This document shows positions 15,934 to 24,870 of a stretch of DNA of 64,000 nt, piece by piece. The notes beneath the pieces are model-generated. The model was given only the letters and a program-made list of their open reading frames with translations, was not told where the DNA came from and did not search any database. Source of the stretch: Brenneria corticis (GTDB lineage Bacteria > Pseudomonadota > Gammaproteobacteria > Enterobacterales > Enterobacteriaceae); contig NZ_KZ819082.1 of the NCBI RefSeq assembly GCF_003115855.1, positions 104,104-168,103 on the forward strand, written 5' to 3'. Numbering within the stretch: the first letter of the stretch is position 1; the number at the start of each line of letters is the position of its first letter. The translations under genes were made by a program, and so were the position numbers.

Positions 15934-17007
15934 CTAGCGGCGATAATTTTTCTGCGCGGTATTCACTTTGTACAGATAACGCCGCGACTCGCCCGACGGA
16001 TGTTTGGTGGTCAGCGTGTCGTATACCTCGCCCGGCGACATATTGTTGATAACGCTTACCGCGCGGCTTCTGTCGCTGGAGAACACCCGCAGTACGCTGC
16101 CCGCGCCCCCGTTATAGGCGGTGATCACGGCATAGCGGCGCGAGGTGGGGTTGGCGATGCCGGCCAGATAGCTGTTCTTCAGAATCGACAGATAGGCGGT
16201 GCCCGCATCGATGTTGTTTTCCGGATCGAACAGATAGCTGCGGCTCGGCTGCCCCCATTTCCCTTTCATTTTGAACACGTCGCGGCCGGCGCTGTGCTGC
16301 ACCACCTGCATCAGCCCCAGGGCGTCGGAACGGCTTACCGCATAGGGGTTGAAGCTGGATTCCGTCTGCATGATGGCCAGGATCAGCGACTCTTCAATGC
16401 CATAGCGCTCGGCGGCCTTACGCACCAGCGGCAGATATTTGTGCGCGCGTTGGTCCAGATGGTTGGGAACCAGCTGAATAGTGACGGACCAGATAACGTG
16501 CAGCCCGGAAGTGCGTCTCTGCAGCCGGTTTTGCAGCAGGTAATCGGCAAAGCTGGCGGCGCGCCCTTCCCAGCGGATGGCCTGGCCGGTGTTATCCAGC
16601 ACCTGGCCGTACAGCATCGGCTCCCGGCTGATCTGGATGTCGTTGGCGTCGGAATAGAGGTCGGTGTTGCTGGCGTCGTCTCCCATCAGCAGGGTGGTGA
16701 TAATCGCCTGACGCAGGCTGGCGGTGGAGTCCGTCGGCGCAATGGTTTCAATGGTGATGGTGCCGGCATCGAAGTTGATGTGGCTGCGGGTCTGATATTG
16801 AGCGGTATATTTTACGTAGTCTTTCGGCCCGGCAATCAGCACCTCGTTTATGCCCCAGATATTCTCGATATTATGGGCGAACTGCCCCATCAGAATATCA
16901 AAAGCGTTGGTATCCTTGATAAATTCTTCATTGTCGGTGCTGCTTTTGTTTCCCGAACAGGAAACCAGTAACGGTGCGATAACCAGCAGAGCTAAAATTT
17001 TCTTCAT
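15934..17007 (-). CDS. mltC: Membrane-bound lytic murein transglycosylase C
   Basis: A 357-residue lipoprotein that cleaves peptidoglycan glycan strands to 1,6-anhydro-muropeptides at the outer membrane. The start MKKILALLVIAPLLVSC at 17007 gives a lipobox with Cys17; an earlier in-frame ATG lacks a signal peptide at its N-terminus. The N-terminal DUF3393 domain is followed by a Slt-type catalytic domain (about 195-340) with the catalytic Glu in MQTESSFNPYAVS and AYNGGAG downstream. It is last in the mutY-yggX-mltC operon, as in E. coli. Confidence 0.95.
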   Translation of the reverse strand: MKKILALLVIAPLLVSCSGNKSSTDNEEFIKDTNAFDILMGQFAHNIENIWGINEVLIAGPKDYVKYTAQYQTRSHINFDAGTITIETIAPTDSTASLRQAIITTLLMGDDASNTDLYSDANDIQISREPMLYGQVLDNTGQAIRWEGRAASFADYLLQNRLQRRTSGLHVIWSVTIQLVPNHLDQRAHKYLPLVRKAAERYGIEESLILAIMQTESSFNPYAVSRSDALGLMQVVQHSAGRDVFKMKGKWGQPSRSYLFDPENNIDAGTAYLSILKNSYLAGIANPTSRRYAVITAYNGGAGSVLRVFSSDRSRAVSVINNMSPGEVYDTLTTKHPSGESRRYLYKVNTAQKNYRR

Positions 17008-17062
17008 ATAATAAAGCCGTGTCGGGAATAAGGACGCAAAAGGGCCGTCAGGCCCTGCAATA

Positions 17063-17335
17063 TCAATGACTCGGAGGCGTATAACCTTCGATATGTACGT
17101 CCTTACCTTCAAACAGGAACTTGATCATTTCCTGTTCCAGCAGCTTGCGATCTTCGACGTTCATCATGCTGAGTTTCTTCTCGTTAATCAGCATGGTTTG
17201 CTTGGTTTGCCACTGCGCCCAGGCTTCTTTGGATATTTCGTTATAGATGCGTTTGCCCAGTTCGCCCGGATAGAGCTGAAAGTCCTGCCCTTCGGCTTCG
17301 CGCTGTAAAAAAGTACAAAAAATCGTTCTGCTCAT
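17063..17335 (-). CDS. yggX: Fe(2+)-trafficking protein YggX
   Basis: A 90-residue protein with the conserved opening SRTIFCTFLQREAEGQDFQL, including the Cys implicated in iron handling. In Salmonella and E. coli it protects labile Fe-S clusters against oxidation. Its start overlaps the mutY stop by 4 bases, so it is translationally coupled to MutY, itself an Fe-S enzyme. Confidence 0.95.
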   Translation of the reverse strand: MSRTIFCTFLQREAEGQDFQLYPGELGKRIYNEISKEAWAQWQTKQTMLINEKKLSMMNVEDRKLLEQEMIKFLFEGKDVHIEGYTPPSH

Positions 17336-18423
17336 GCTTCTTCCTCATCAATGGCGCAGGAATTCAATAGTGTCGGCTGGGGCCGGGCTAACTCGCGCAG
17401 CAGGCGTTCGACCGGGGCGGCCAGTCCGACGGAAGGCGGCTGCGCTAAGTTATACCAGAGACCCGCGCCTTCATCCATGCAGGACTGTTGTTGTGAAACA
17501 TTCAGCCATAACGGCACGATATCCAAATGAAAATGGCTGAACGTGTGACGGAAAGCCACCAGCTGTTGCAATCCGTCAGCGTTCAGACCACGGTGTTGCA
17601 GCCAGAGTTCCAATTCACCGCGTTCATCGAACTGCGGAAAGCAGAATAACCCGCCCCACAGGCCAACGGCGGGGCGCTGCCGCAGCCATATTTTTCCGCC
17701 CTGTTGCAGCAGCAAAAACCAGGCGGTTTTTTCCGGCAGCGTCTGTTTGGGTTTCTTGCCGGGATACTGCGCCCAGCTGTGATTGGCGTAGGCCATGCAG
17801 CCGGTATTGAGCGGGCAAAGCTCGCATTTGGGGCGGCTGCGGGTGCACACCATGGCGCCCAGATCCATCATCGCCTGATTAAACTGGCCGACGTCCTGTT
17901 GCGGGGTGACGTCTTCGCTGATGGCCCACAGCTTTTTTTCCACCTCTTTCTTGCCCGGCCAGCCGTCAACCGCGTAGCAGCGCGCGAGCACGCGCTTTAC
18001 GTTGCCGTCGAGAATGGGGTAATGCTTCCCCAGCGACAGCGAGAGTATGGCGCCGGCGGTGGAGCGCCCGACGCCCGGCAGATCCGCCACCTCGTCGAAG
18101 GTAACCGGGAATTCGCCGCCGTGCCGGGCGACGATGGTCTGCGCCGCCTTGTGCAGATTACGGGCGCGGGCGTAATAGCCCAGCCCGGTCCACAGGTGCA
18201 GCACTTCGTCCAGCGGCGCGGCGGCCAGCGTTTTCACGTCCGGGAAGCGGGAAATAAAGCGTTGGAAATAGGGAATAACCGTGGTGACCTGCGTTTGTTG
18301 CAACATCACTTCGGACAGCCATACTTTATACGGCGTTTTCTCAAGCTGCCACGGCAGGGTTTTGCGGCCATAGCGTTGGTACCAGTTCAGCACCTGGTGC
18401 GCGAACCGTTGCGCTTGCATCAT
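17332..18423 (-). CDS. mutY: A/G-specific adenine DNA glycosylase
   Basis: A 363-residue glycosylase that removes adenine mispaired with 8-oxoguanine. The catalytic Glu lies in WLSEVMLQQTQV, the helix-hairpin-helix is LPGVGRSTAGAI, the catalytic Asp is in PILDGNVKRV, and the four [4Fe-4S] cysteines are in CTRSRPKCELCPLNTGC. The C-terminal MutT-like domain carries GLWGGLFCFPQF and FRHTFSHFHLDI. The start is taken at MMQAQRFAHQVL (18423); MQAQ three bases later is equally possible and matches E. coli better. Confidence 0.96.
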   Translation of the reverse strand: MMQAQRFAHQVLNWYQRYGRKTLPWQLEKTPYKVWLSEVMLQQTQVTTVIPYFQRFISRFPDVKTLAAAPLDEVLHLWTGLGYYARARNLHKAAQTIVARHGGEFPVTFDEVADLPGVGRSTAGAILSLSLGKHYPILDGNVKRVLARCYAVDGWPGKKEVEKKLWAISEDVTPQQDVGQFNQAMMDLGAMVCTRSRPKCELCPLNTGCMAYANHSWAQYPGKKPKQTLPEKTAWFLLLQQGGKIWLRQRPAVGLWGGLFCFPQFDERGELELWLQHRGLNADGLQQLVAFRHTFSHFHLDIVPLWLNVSQQQSCMDEGAGLWYNLAQPPSVGLAAPVERLLRELARPQPTLLNSCAIDEEEA

Positions 18424-18587
18424 AAAAGGGATCACTATCCGGCAGGTAGAAAGTCTGACTGCGATTCCAGCACAGAGTGAATGAGCTGTAAACCGGAACT
18501 TTCCGAGGCGGCGCACTTGCTAAACCGCAGTATCCTTGCATAATGCGCGTTTCCTTAACGAAATCGGACAGACAGTAAACACTCTTT

Positions 18588-19307
18588 ATGATTAATAACG
18601 TCATCTCTCCGGAATTTGATGAAAACGGACGCCCGCTGCGTCGTATCCGCAGTTTTGTTCGCCGTCAGGGACGGTTGACCAACGGACAACAGCAGGCGCT
18701 GGATAACTACTGGCCGGTGATGGGCGTGGAGTATCAGTCTGAACCGTTGGATATGGCGGCGCTGTTCGGCCGTGATGCGCCGCTGGTGCTGGAGATCGGC
18801 TTCGGGATGGGGGCGTCGCTGGTGACCATGGCGCGGCAGCATCCCGAGCAGAACTTCCTGGGGATTGAAGTGCATCTGCCCGGCGTCGGCGCCTGTCTCT
18901 CTTCCGCGCAGGAAGCGGGGATCGACAACCTGCGCGTGATGTGTCACGACGCGGTGGAGGTGCTGGAAACCATGATCCCCGATGGCGCATTGTCGATGGT
19001 GCAGCTGTTTTTCCCCGATCCGTGGCACAAGGCGCGCCACAACAAGCGGCGTATCGTGCAGACGCCGTTCGTCGAACTGGTGCTGGGCAAGCTGAAGGTA
19101 GGCGGGGTGTTTCATATGGCGACGGATTGGGAACCTTATGCGCAGCATATGCTCGAAGTGATGAGCGCCGTCGCGGCATATCGCAATCTTTCCGATAATA
19201 ATGACTACGTTGCGCGGCCGGAATCACGTCCGCTGACAAAATTTGAAGTTCGCGGCCAGCGTTTAGGGCATGGTGTTTGGGATCTGATGTTTGAGAGGGT
19301 GAAATAA
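18588..19307 (+). CDS. trmB: tRNA (guanine-N7-)-methyltransferase
   Basis: A 239-residue SAM-dependent enzyme making m7G46 in tRNA. The SAM-binding motif LEIGFGMGASL is at about residue 69, and the family signature FFPDPWHKARHNKRR with the catalytic Asp region is intact. It is divergent from mutY and overlaps yggL by one base, the usual enterobacterial arrangement. Confidence 0.96.
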   Translation: MINNVISPEFDENGRPLRRIRSFVRRQGRLTNGQQQALDNYWPVMGVEYQSEPLDMAALFGRDAPLVLEIGFGMGASLVTMARQHPEQNFLGIEVHLPGVGACLSSAQEAGIDNLRVMCHDAVEVLETMIPDGALSMVQLFFPDPWHKARHNKRRIVQTPFVELVLGKLKVGGVFHMATDWEPYAQHMLEVMSAVAAYRNLSDNNDYVARPESRPLTKFEVRGQRLGHGVWDLMFERVK

Positions 19308-19651
19308 TGGCGCAGGCTCGTAGCCGTCGTTTACGTAAAAAACTACATATTGATGAATTTCAGGAACTGGGATTCTCCGTCAGCTGGCGTTTCCCGGAGG
19401 GAACCGACGTTGCGGATATCGACCGTATGATGGACAAGTTCGTCGATGACGTGATTGAACCTAACGGTCTGGCGTTCGAAGGCAGCGGTTATCTGCAATG
19501 GCAGGGGTTAATCTGTCTGCAGAAGATCGGCCACTGCACCGACGAACACCGCCAACTGGTCGGCCGCTGGCTGGAAGAGCAGCAGCTGACGGAGGTTAAC
19601 GTCAGCGATTTGTTCGACATCTGGTGGGATTTGCCCGAAGATCTGATCTAA
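19307..19651 (+). CDS. yggL: YggL family protein (DUF469)
   Basis: A 114-residue DUF469 protein starting MAQARSRRLRKKLHIDEFQE and containing LGFSVSWRFPEGTD. The strongly basic N-terminus and conserved body match YggL, which has been linked to 50S ribosomal subunit assembly. Its start overlaps the trmB stop (TAATG), so the two are coupled. Confidence 0.93.
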   Translation: MAQARSRRLRKKLHIDEFQELGFSVSWRFPEGTDVADIDRMMDKFVDDVIEPNGLAFEGSGYLQWQGLICLQKIGHCTDEHRQLVGRWLEEQQLTEVNVSDLFDIWWDLPEDLI

Positions 19652-19760
19652 GTCCCGCTCCGGCTGGGTCGCCTTGTCGTGACTCAGCCGTTTTCGCCCG
19701 TTCAGCGGGCGGAATGCTCCCTCATCCCCGCGGCCGTGGTGGTTTCCCTCAGGAGAAAAT

Positions 19761-20474
19761 ATGTTGCGTAAAATGACTCTGGGTTTATTGATGTTGCTAT
19801 CCTGGCAGGTTCAGGCCGCGTATCAATGTAACGTTAATCCGCAGGACGATATTATCATCAGCCCGCAGCACGTGCGGGTGGTGGGCGCCAGCGGCAACTT
19901 GCAGATTTCGCCCGAGGGCGACATCGTGCGCAACGGCGCGCCGTTAACCCTTAACGCCGAGCAGCGCCAGCAAGCCAAAGCCTATCAGGCAGACCTGCGT
20001 CAACAGTTGCCCTGGATCGATCAGGGCGCGCAGCAGCATCTGGAAAAGGCGCGCGTGGCGTTGGATGGCGTTATCGTGCGGGAGCTGGGCAGCGACAGCA
20101 ACGTCCGCAACCGGCTGACCACGCTGAACGGGCAGTTGAAACAGCAGATGAACCGCGTTATCGAGCATCGCAGCGACGGCCTGACGTTTCACCATCAGGC
20201 GATCAAACAGGTCGAGCAGGACGGCAAGCAAATCGTCGAGCAGAGCATGGGCGGCGTGCTGCAGGACAGCCTGAATGAAATGGGCGTAAAGCAGATGACC
20301 AGCGGCGGCAATCCGCTCCAGGCGATGATGGGCAACCTCGGCGGCCTGCAGAAAGCCATTCAGACCGAATGGAACAATCAGGAAATGGCGTTTCAGAACT
20401 TCGGCGACGAGGTGTGCGGCCGGGTTACCTCGCTGGAGAATCAGCGTAAAAGTTTGCTGCAAACGCTGAAGTAA
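19761..20474 (+). CDS. yggN: YggN family periplasmic protein (DUF2884)
   Basis: A 237-residue protein with a signal peptide (MLRKMTLGLLMLLSWQVQAA, cleaved after about residue 19). The mature part is a DUF2884 domain rich in Gln and Glu with helical segments. AGGAGA precedes the ATG. Gene order trmB-yggL-yggN is as in E. coli. The function is unknown. Confidence 0.92.
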   Translation: MLRKMTLGLLMLLSWQVQAAYQCNVNPQDDIIISPQHVRVVGASGNLQISPEGDIVRNGAPLTLNAEQRQQAKAYQADLRQQLPWIDQGAQQHLEKARVALDGVIVRELGSDSNVRNRLTTLNGQLKQQMNRVIEHRSDGLTFHHQAIKQVEQDGKQIVEQSMGGVLQDSLNEMGVKQMTSGGNPLQAMMGNLGGLQKAIQTEWNNQEMAFQNFGDEVCGRVTSLENQRKSLLQTLK

Positions 20475-20591
20475 CGCCCCGTTATGCCCGCCTGCTGCCG
20501 CGGGGCTAACGGGGTGATTTACCCCGGGGATGGCGATGCTAGCATTCGCCGGGACGATGGAAAGATAGAGCGAAATCCAACGGGTTGTCGA

Positions 20592-21632
20592 TTAAGGCGC
20601 CGGAATGGTAAAACGGCGGTGAATCGCTTCCAGTTCGTCCAGTATTTCCTGATCCAGGGTGAGTTCCAGACTGGCGAGGTTGGTTTGCAACTGCGCTACC
20701 GAGGTGGCGCCCAGCAGGGTGGTGGCGACGAACGGCTGCTGGCGGACGAAAGCCAGGGCCATCTGCGCCGCATCCAGACCGTGTTTCTGCGCCAGCGCCA
20801 CGTACTCGGCGATAGCCTGTTCGGTATGCGGCGCGCTGTAGCGCACAAAGCGGCTGAACAGCGTATTCCGCGCGCCGGCGGGCCTGGCGCCGTTCAGGTA
20901 TTTTCCGGTCAGCGTACCGAATGCCAGCGCCGAATAGGCCAGCAGTTCAACCCCTTCATGCTGGCTGATTTCCGCCAGACCGACTTCAAAGCCGCGGTTC
21001 AGCAGACTGTAAGGGTTCTGAATGGAAACGATGCGCGGCAGGTCGTGTTTTTCCGCCAGATGCAGATAGCGCATCACCCCCCACGGGGTTTCGTTGGACA
21101 CGCCGATATAGCGGATTTTCCCGGCGCGCACCTGCTCATTCAGCGCCTCCAGCGTTTCCAGCAAGGTTACGGCGGGTTTTTCGTCGGTATATTGATAGCC
21201 CAGTTTACCGAAACAGTTGGTTTGCCGCTGCGGCCAGTGCAGTTGATATAAGTCGATGTAGTCGGTGTTCAGCCGAGTCAGGCTGGCGTCCAGCGCGTCA
21301 CGGATATTTTTGCGATCCAGCGCCTGCTGCGCCCGGATCCCGCTGTCATTGCCGCGCGTCGGTCCGGCGACTTTGCTTGCCAGTATCAGTCTTTCCCGTC
21401 CGCCGCGGGATTTCAGCCAGGAACCAATATAGCTTTCGGTTAATCCCTGGGTTTCCGGGCGCGGCGGCACCGGGTACATTTCTGCTGTGTCAATCAGGTT
21501 AACACCTGCGGCAATGGCGTGATCCAATTGGGCATGAGCGTCAGCTTCGCTGTTTTGTTCGCCAAAGGTCATGGTGCCGAGGCCCAGAACACTCACTTCT
21601 AAAGAACTATGTGGAATACGGTGATATAGCAT
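20592..21632 (-). CDS. tas: Aldo/keto reductase Tas
   Basis: A 346-residue NADP(H)-dependent aldo-keto reductase. It tracks E. coli Tas nearly throughout (MLYHRIPHSSLEVSVLGLGT, GEQNSEADAHAQLDHAIAAG). The catalytic tetrad is visible: Asp and Tyr in LIDTAEMYPVPPRPE, Lys in LILASKVAGP, His in DLYQLHWPQR. E. coli tas complements a tyrosine auxotroph in starvation-associated mutation studies; the physiological substrate is uncertain. AAGGAAG precedes the start. Confidence 0.94.
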   Translation of the reverse strand: MLYHRIPHSSLEVSVLGLGTMTFGEQNSEADAHAQLDHAIAAGVNLIDTAEMYPVPPRPETQGLTESYIGSWLKSRGGRERLILASKVAGPTRGNDSGIRAQQALDRKNIRDALDASLTRLNTDYIDLYQLHWPQRQTNCFGKLGYQYTDEKPAVTLLETLEALNEQVRAGKIRYIGVSNETPWGVMRYLHLAEKHDLPRIVSIQNPYSLLNRGFEVGLAEISQHEGVELLAYSALAFGTLTGKYLNGARPAGARNTLFSRFVRYSAPHTEQAIAEYVALAQKHGLDAAQMALAFVRQQPFVATTLLGATSVAQLQTNLASLELTLDQEILDELEAIHRRFTIPAP

Positions 21633-21660
21633 TGCCAGCTTCCTTTATGTCTGAGAATTG

Positions 21661-21690
21661 CAGATAAGCAGGCAGACGCCTGCTTATCTG
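21661..21690. repeat. Perfect 13-bp inverted repeat upstream of tas
   Basis: CAGATAAGCAGGC-AGAC-GCCTGCTTATCTG. It lies 28 bases upstream of the tas start and 93 bases past the ygdR stop. There is no T-run on the minus strand, so it may be an operator or RNA processing/stability hairpin rather than a terminator. Confidence 0.7.
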
Positions 21691-21783
21691 AATTTGACTA
21701 TAACCAAGCCGGGTCATGTGGGGAAGCGTCTTTATTGCATAGCGGCGGCGGGGACGTGCCCGCCGGATGTCCGAAGTGGAGAA

Positions 21784-22002
21784 TCAGCGCTCGATGATCT
21801 GCGATATCTCATTGGTGTTAATCTGTTTTTTATTGCCCTGTTCGTCCACGTAGCTGAGCAGTCCGGTTTCTTCATCCAACTCCGGCTTACCCTGCGTCAG
21901 CAGCATCTGCCCGTCTTTGGTGGCCATGACATAGTGGCTGGAACAGCCGCCGAGGGTGAATAATAACGCCAGCATAACCGCCATTTTTATCTGTGTTTTC
22001 AT
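21784..22002 (-). CDS. ygdR: YgdR/YgdI-family lipoprotein (DUF903)
   Basis: A 72-residue lipoprotein. The start MKTQIKMAVMLALLFTLGGC at 22002 gives a lipobox LGGC with Cys20; upstream in-frame ATGs would bury the signal peptide. The mature domain has SHYVMATKDGQMLLTQGKPE and ETGLLSYVDEQG, typical of the small DUF903 beta-barrel fold. Paralogue of ygdI at the end of the window. Function unknown. Placement between tas and ygdQ matches E. coli ygdR. Confidence 0.9.
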   Translation of the reverse strand: MKTQIKMAVMLALLFTLGGCSSHYVMATKDGQMLLTQGKPELDEETGLLSYVDEQGNKKQINTNEISQIIER

Positions 22003-22109
22003 CGTCTCTAACCTGTTTTCGACCGAAAAATTAAGGCCCATCCAGCACTGTATCAAATAGCCGGTAAGGATGATGTAGGAATAATGGAGAAAATTGCTCA
22101 AGAATCAGA

Positions 22110-22136
22110 GCGGCGGGCGGCGCTTGCGCCGCCCGC
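22110..22136 (-). terminator. GC-rich hairpin after ygdQ
   Basis: GCGGGCGGCGC-AA-GCGCCGCCCGC on the minus strand, just past the ygdQ stop; no strong T-run follows. Confidence 0.6.
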
Positions 22137-22142
22137 GAAGGG

Positions 22143-22859
22143 TTACTCGATGGTGTTGGCTTTCTTACCGCGCAGCAGATTCAGCGTTTCCACCGCCATG
22201 GAGAAGAACATCGCGAAGTAGATGTAGCCTTTGGGTACATGAATTTCGACGCTTTCCAGGATCAAGGTGAAGCCGACCAATATCAGGAACGACAGCGCCA
22301 GCATTTTGACTGACGGATGCCGTTCAACAAATTCGCCTATCGCCCGGGCGGAGAACATCATCACGCTCACGGCGATAATCACCGCCGCCATCATGATAAA
22401 CAGATGGTCGGAAAGGCCGACCGCGGTAATCACGGAGTCCAGGCTGAAGATAATATCCAGCAGCATGATCTGCACGATCGCCCCAAAAAACGAATGCACC
22501 TGCGAGACGTGATCCGCCGAGCCGCCCTCTACCGTTTCGTGAATTTCCTTGCTCGACTTCCAGATCAGGAACAGTCCGCCGAAAAACAGGATCAGGTCGC
22601 GCAGGGAAATGTCATTGCCTAGTACGGTAAACAAAGGGTTCGTCAGGCGGATAACCCAGGCAATGGAGGCCAGTAGCCCCAGACGCATCAGCATGGCGCC
22701 CATAAGGCCGATGCGGCGTGCTTTATTTTGCTGAGCTTTGGGGAGTTTGGCGACAACCAACGACAGGAAAATAATGTTGTCGATACCAAGAACGATTTCC
22801 AGAATAGTCAGCGTTCCCAGTGCCAACCAGGCATTCGGATCAACAATCCAATCAAACAT
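22143..22859 (-). CDS. ygdQ: TerC-family membrane protein YgdQ
   Basis: A 238-residue integral membrane protein of the TerC family with about 7 helices. The family signatures EIVLGIDNIIFLSLV and MLLDIIFSLDSVITAVGLSD, each with conserved acidic residues within the membrane, are present. TerC proteins are implicated in metal (manganese) export. Next to mutH as in E. coli. Confidence 0.92.
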   Translation of the reverse strand: MFDWIVDPNAWLALGTLTILEIVLGIDNIIFLSLVVAKLPKAQQNKARRIGLMGAMLMRLGLLASIAWVIRLTNPLFTVLGNDISLRDLILFFGGLFLIWKSSKEIHETVEGGSADHVSQVHSFFGAIVQIMLLDIIFSLDSVITAVGLSDHLFIMMAAVIIAVSVMMFSARAIGEFVERHPSVKMLALSFLILVGFTLILESVEIHVPKGYIYFAMFFSMAVETLNLLRGKKANTIE

Positions 22860-22940
22860 TGTATCAATGCACCTTAAACGAAATGTAAACGATATTATAC
22901 GCCGCCATATTAGCGTGCAGGCAAGCGAAAGTGTGGCTGG

Positions 22941-23627
22941 TTACAGCAGAAAATGGCGCGCCAACAGGGGAGCGGTGAAGGTTTTCTTTAAGTAGAATCC
23001 ACGGGGTAAGGTGAGAATCGGCTGCCCAAACTCACCAATCGCTTCCGTCAGGGCGCGGCTATTGGCCGCTTTGGGGCGTAATTGTAGCACTTCGCCGTGG
23101 CGGGCGGTGATACTTTCAACCCGGCCGAGGACGATCAGGTCCATCAGTTCTTCCCAGTCGCGGCGCAGCTGCTCTTCCTCTTCCCGGCTGGGACTCCAGA
23201 TAAGCGGGGCGCCAATCCGCCGTGCGCCCAAAGGGATATGCCGCGAGCCTTCCACCGGGATCCACAGTACCCGCGCCAGTTTGTGCCGTACGTGGCTGCT
23301 TTCCCAGGTGACGCCGCTGTTGCCGGTGAGCGGGGCGACGCAGACGAAAGTGGTTTCCAGCGGTTTGCCCTGCTCGTCGATGGGAATGGTCTTCAACTCG
23401 ATACCGATATCGGCGAAATCCTGCTCGGGCTTACTGCCGGCGCTGGCGCCCAGAAAACGCTCCAGCAGTATGCCGATCCAGCCCTTATCCCGTTTCAGAT
23501 TCGCCGGCAGCGGCAGCTGCGCGATCGCCGCCAGTTCAGCCAGATTGTAGCCGGCAAGCGACCGGGCCCGCAGCAACAGTTCCTGTTCACTCTGCGGCGG
23601 CGTAGTGAAAACGGATGGTGAATTCAT
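22941..23627 (-). CDS. mutH: DNA mismatch repair endonuclease MutH
   Basis: A 228-residue endonuclease that nicks the unmethylated strand at hemimethylated GATC during mismatch repair. The catalytic triad Asp70, Glu77 and Lys79 is in DFADIGIELKT, in the same spacing as E. coli MutH. It implies a Dam-directed repair system in this organism. Confidence 0.96.
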   Translation of the reverse strand: MNSPSVFTTPPQSEQELLLRARSLAGYNLAELAAIAQLPLPANLKRDKGWIGILLERFLGASAGSKPEQDFADIGIELKTIPIDEQGKPLETTFVCVAPLTGNSGVTWESSHVRHKLARVLWIPVEGSRHIPLGARRIGAPLIWSPSREEEEQLRRDWEELMDLIVLGRVESITARHGEVLQLRPKAANSRALTEAIGEFGQPILTLPRGFYLKKTFTAPLLARHFLL

Positions 23628-24324
23628 AAGTTATATAGCCTGATTTTTCCGTTCAAAAAAAACACAACGGGCGAAAAACATTAACGCACGGTCGGAGAAC
23701 TTGTTGAAAGAATCGATAATAGCATGATTCATAGCGGTTTTTCCCAATGAGATCCTGTCGGCGGAATCTTATTTCGTAAACTGTGCACCTGTAGACGCCA
23801 ACAATGAACAGGATCTTACACCAGGTTATCCACAGATTTCTTGGATAACCGGCATAAAGAAGCATTACTGGTTTGATTTACAGCCTTGACGTGGGCCGGT
23901 TTTGCTGTTTTTGCCGGTTTTTTGTCTGATGTATTGTCCGTGGTTGTGGATAAGGTCGGCATAGGACGATCTTTCGCCAGCGTTAAGGCAGGAATAATCC
24001 CGCCAGGATCTTTTACGGTGGTTTTGTGGTTGAAAACCTAATTAACATAATGAAAGTAAAAGATTATTTATTTGGATCTTAAAAGGGGTTCTTAACGGCC
24101 GGCAACAGGTTCCACTCACTTTTTCATGGGTTCTGCACAAAGATGTCCACAGAAATAGTGAATAAGCCGCCGGGATCGGCTTTTACATGTTTATAACTTT
24201 GATGCTATCTGTGGGTTATCGCGACTTTATTCGAAGGGGTACGGCCCCAAGCAGTAGTTTACCGTCTGCCGGGAGTGTGAAACAATCAGCTCATCTTTGC
24301 ATTAAAGTCTATTGAGGTAGTCCG
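23628..24324. promoter_or_regulatory. mutH-rppH intergenic region with DnaA boxes (DARS2 position)
   Basis: About 700 AT-rich bases without a gene. In E. coli the mutH-rppH (ygdP) gap contains DARS2, which converts ADP-DnaA to ATP-DnaA. Here two perfect DnaA boxes are visible: TTATCCACA at 23826-23834 and TGTGGATAA (reverse) at 23945-23953. A head-to-head weaker box CTTGGATAA lies at 23840-23848, and partial boxes at 24143-24151 (ATGTCCACA) and 24210-24218 (TGTGGGTTA). The synteny plus box cluster make a DARS2 equivalent likely; IHF and Fis sites could not be pinned down by eye. Confidence 0.75.
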
Positions 24325-24858
24325 GTGATCGATGATGATGGCTACCGCCCGAATGTTGGTATCGTAATTTGTAATCGGCAGGGGCAGGTCCTGTGGGCTC
24401 GTCGCTACGGTCAGCACTCCTGGCAGTTTCCCCAGGGGGGAATTAACCCCGGCGAAAACGCGGAACAGGCGATGTACCGTGAACTGTTTGAGGAAGTGGG
24501 GTTAAGGAAAAAAGATGTGCGTATCCTGGCATCTACCCGCAACTGGTTACGCTATAAATTACCAAAACGTTTGGTGCGTTGGGATACAAAACCGGTATGT
24601 ATCGGCCAAAAGCAAAAATGGTTTCTGCTACAGTTAATGTGCAATGAGTCAGAGATCAATATGCAAAGCAGCGGTACGCCTGAATTCGACGGCTGGCGCT
24701 GGGTCAGCTACTGGTATCCGGTACGTCAGGTGGTCTCTTTCAAGCGTGACGTTTATCGTCGGGTGATGAAAGAGTTTATCAGCCCGGTGATACAGCTTCA
24801 GGAGCATAGCGCGGCTCGGACGGCGCTGCCGCCCGGCTCCCGGCGAAAGAGAGGGTAA
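24325..24858 (+). CDS. rppH: RNA pyrophosphohydrolase
   Basis: A 177-residue Nudix hydrolase that removes pyrophosphate from the 5' end of mRNA to trigger RNase E decay. The Nudix box GX5EX7REUXEEXGU is complete (GGINPGENAEQAMYRELFEE). The start is GTG (encoding MIDDDGYRPNVGIVICNRQG), chosen because the protein then matches E. coli RppH from its first residue; GAGGTAG lies upstream. It is followed 12 bases later by ptsP. Confidence 0.96.
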   Translation: MIDDDGYRPNVGIVICNRQGQVLWARRYGQHSWQFPQGGINPGENAEQAMYRELFEEVGLRKKDVRILASTRNWLRYKLPKRLVRWDTKPVCIGQKQKWFLLQLMCNESEINMQSSGTPEFDGWRWVSYWYPVRQVVSFKRDVYRRVMKEFISPVIQLQEHSAARTALPPGSRRKRG

Positions 24859-24870
24859 ATCAGGCACATC

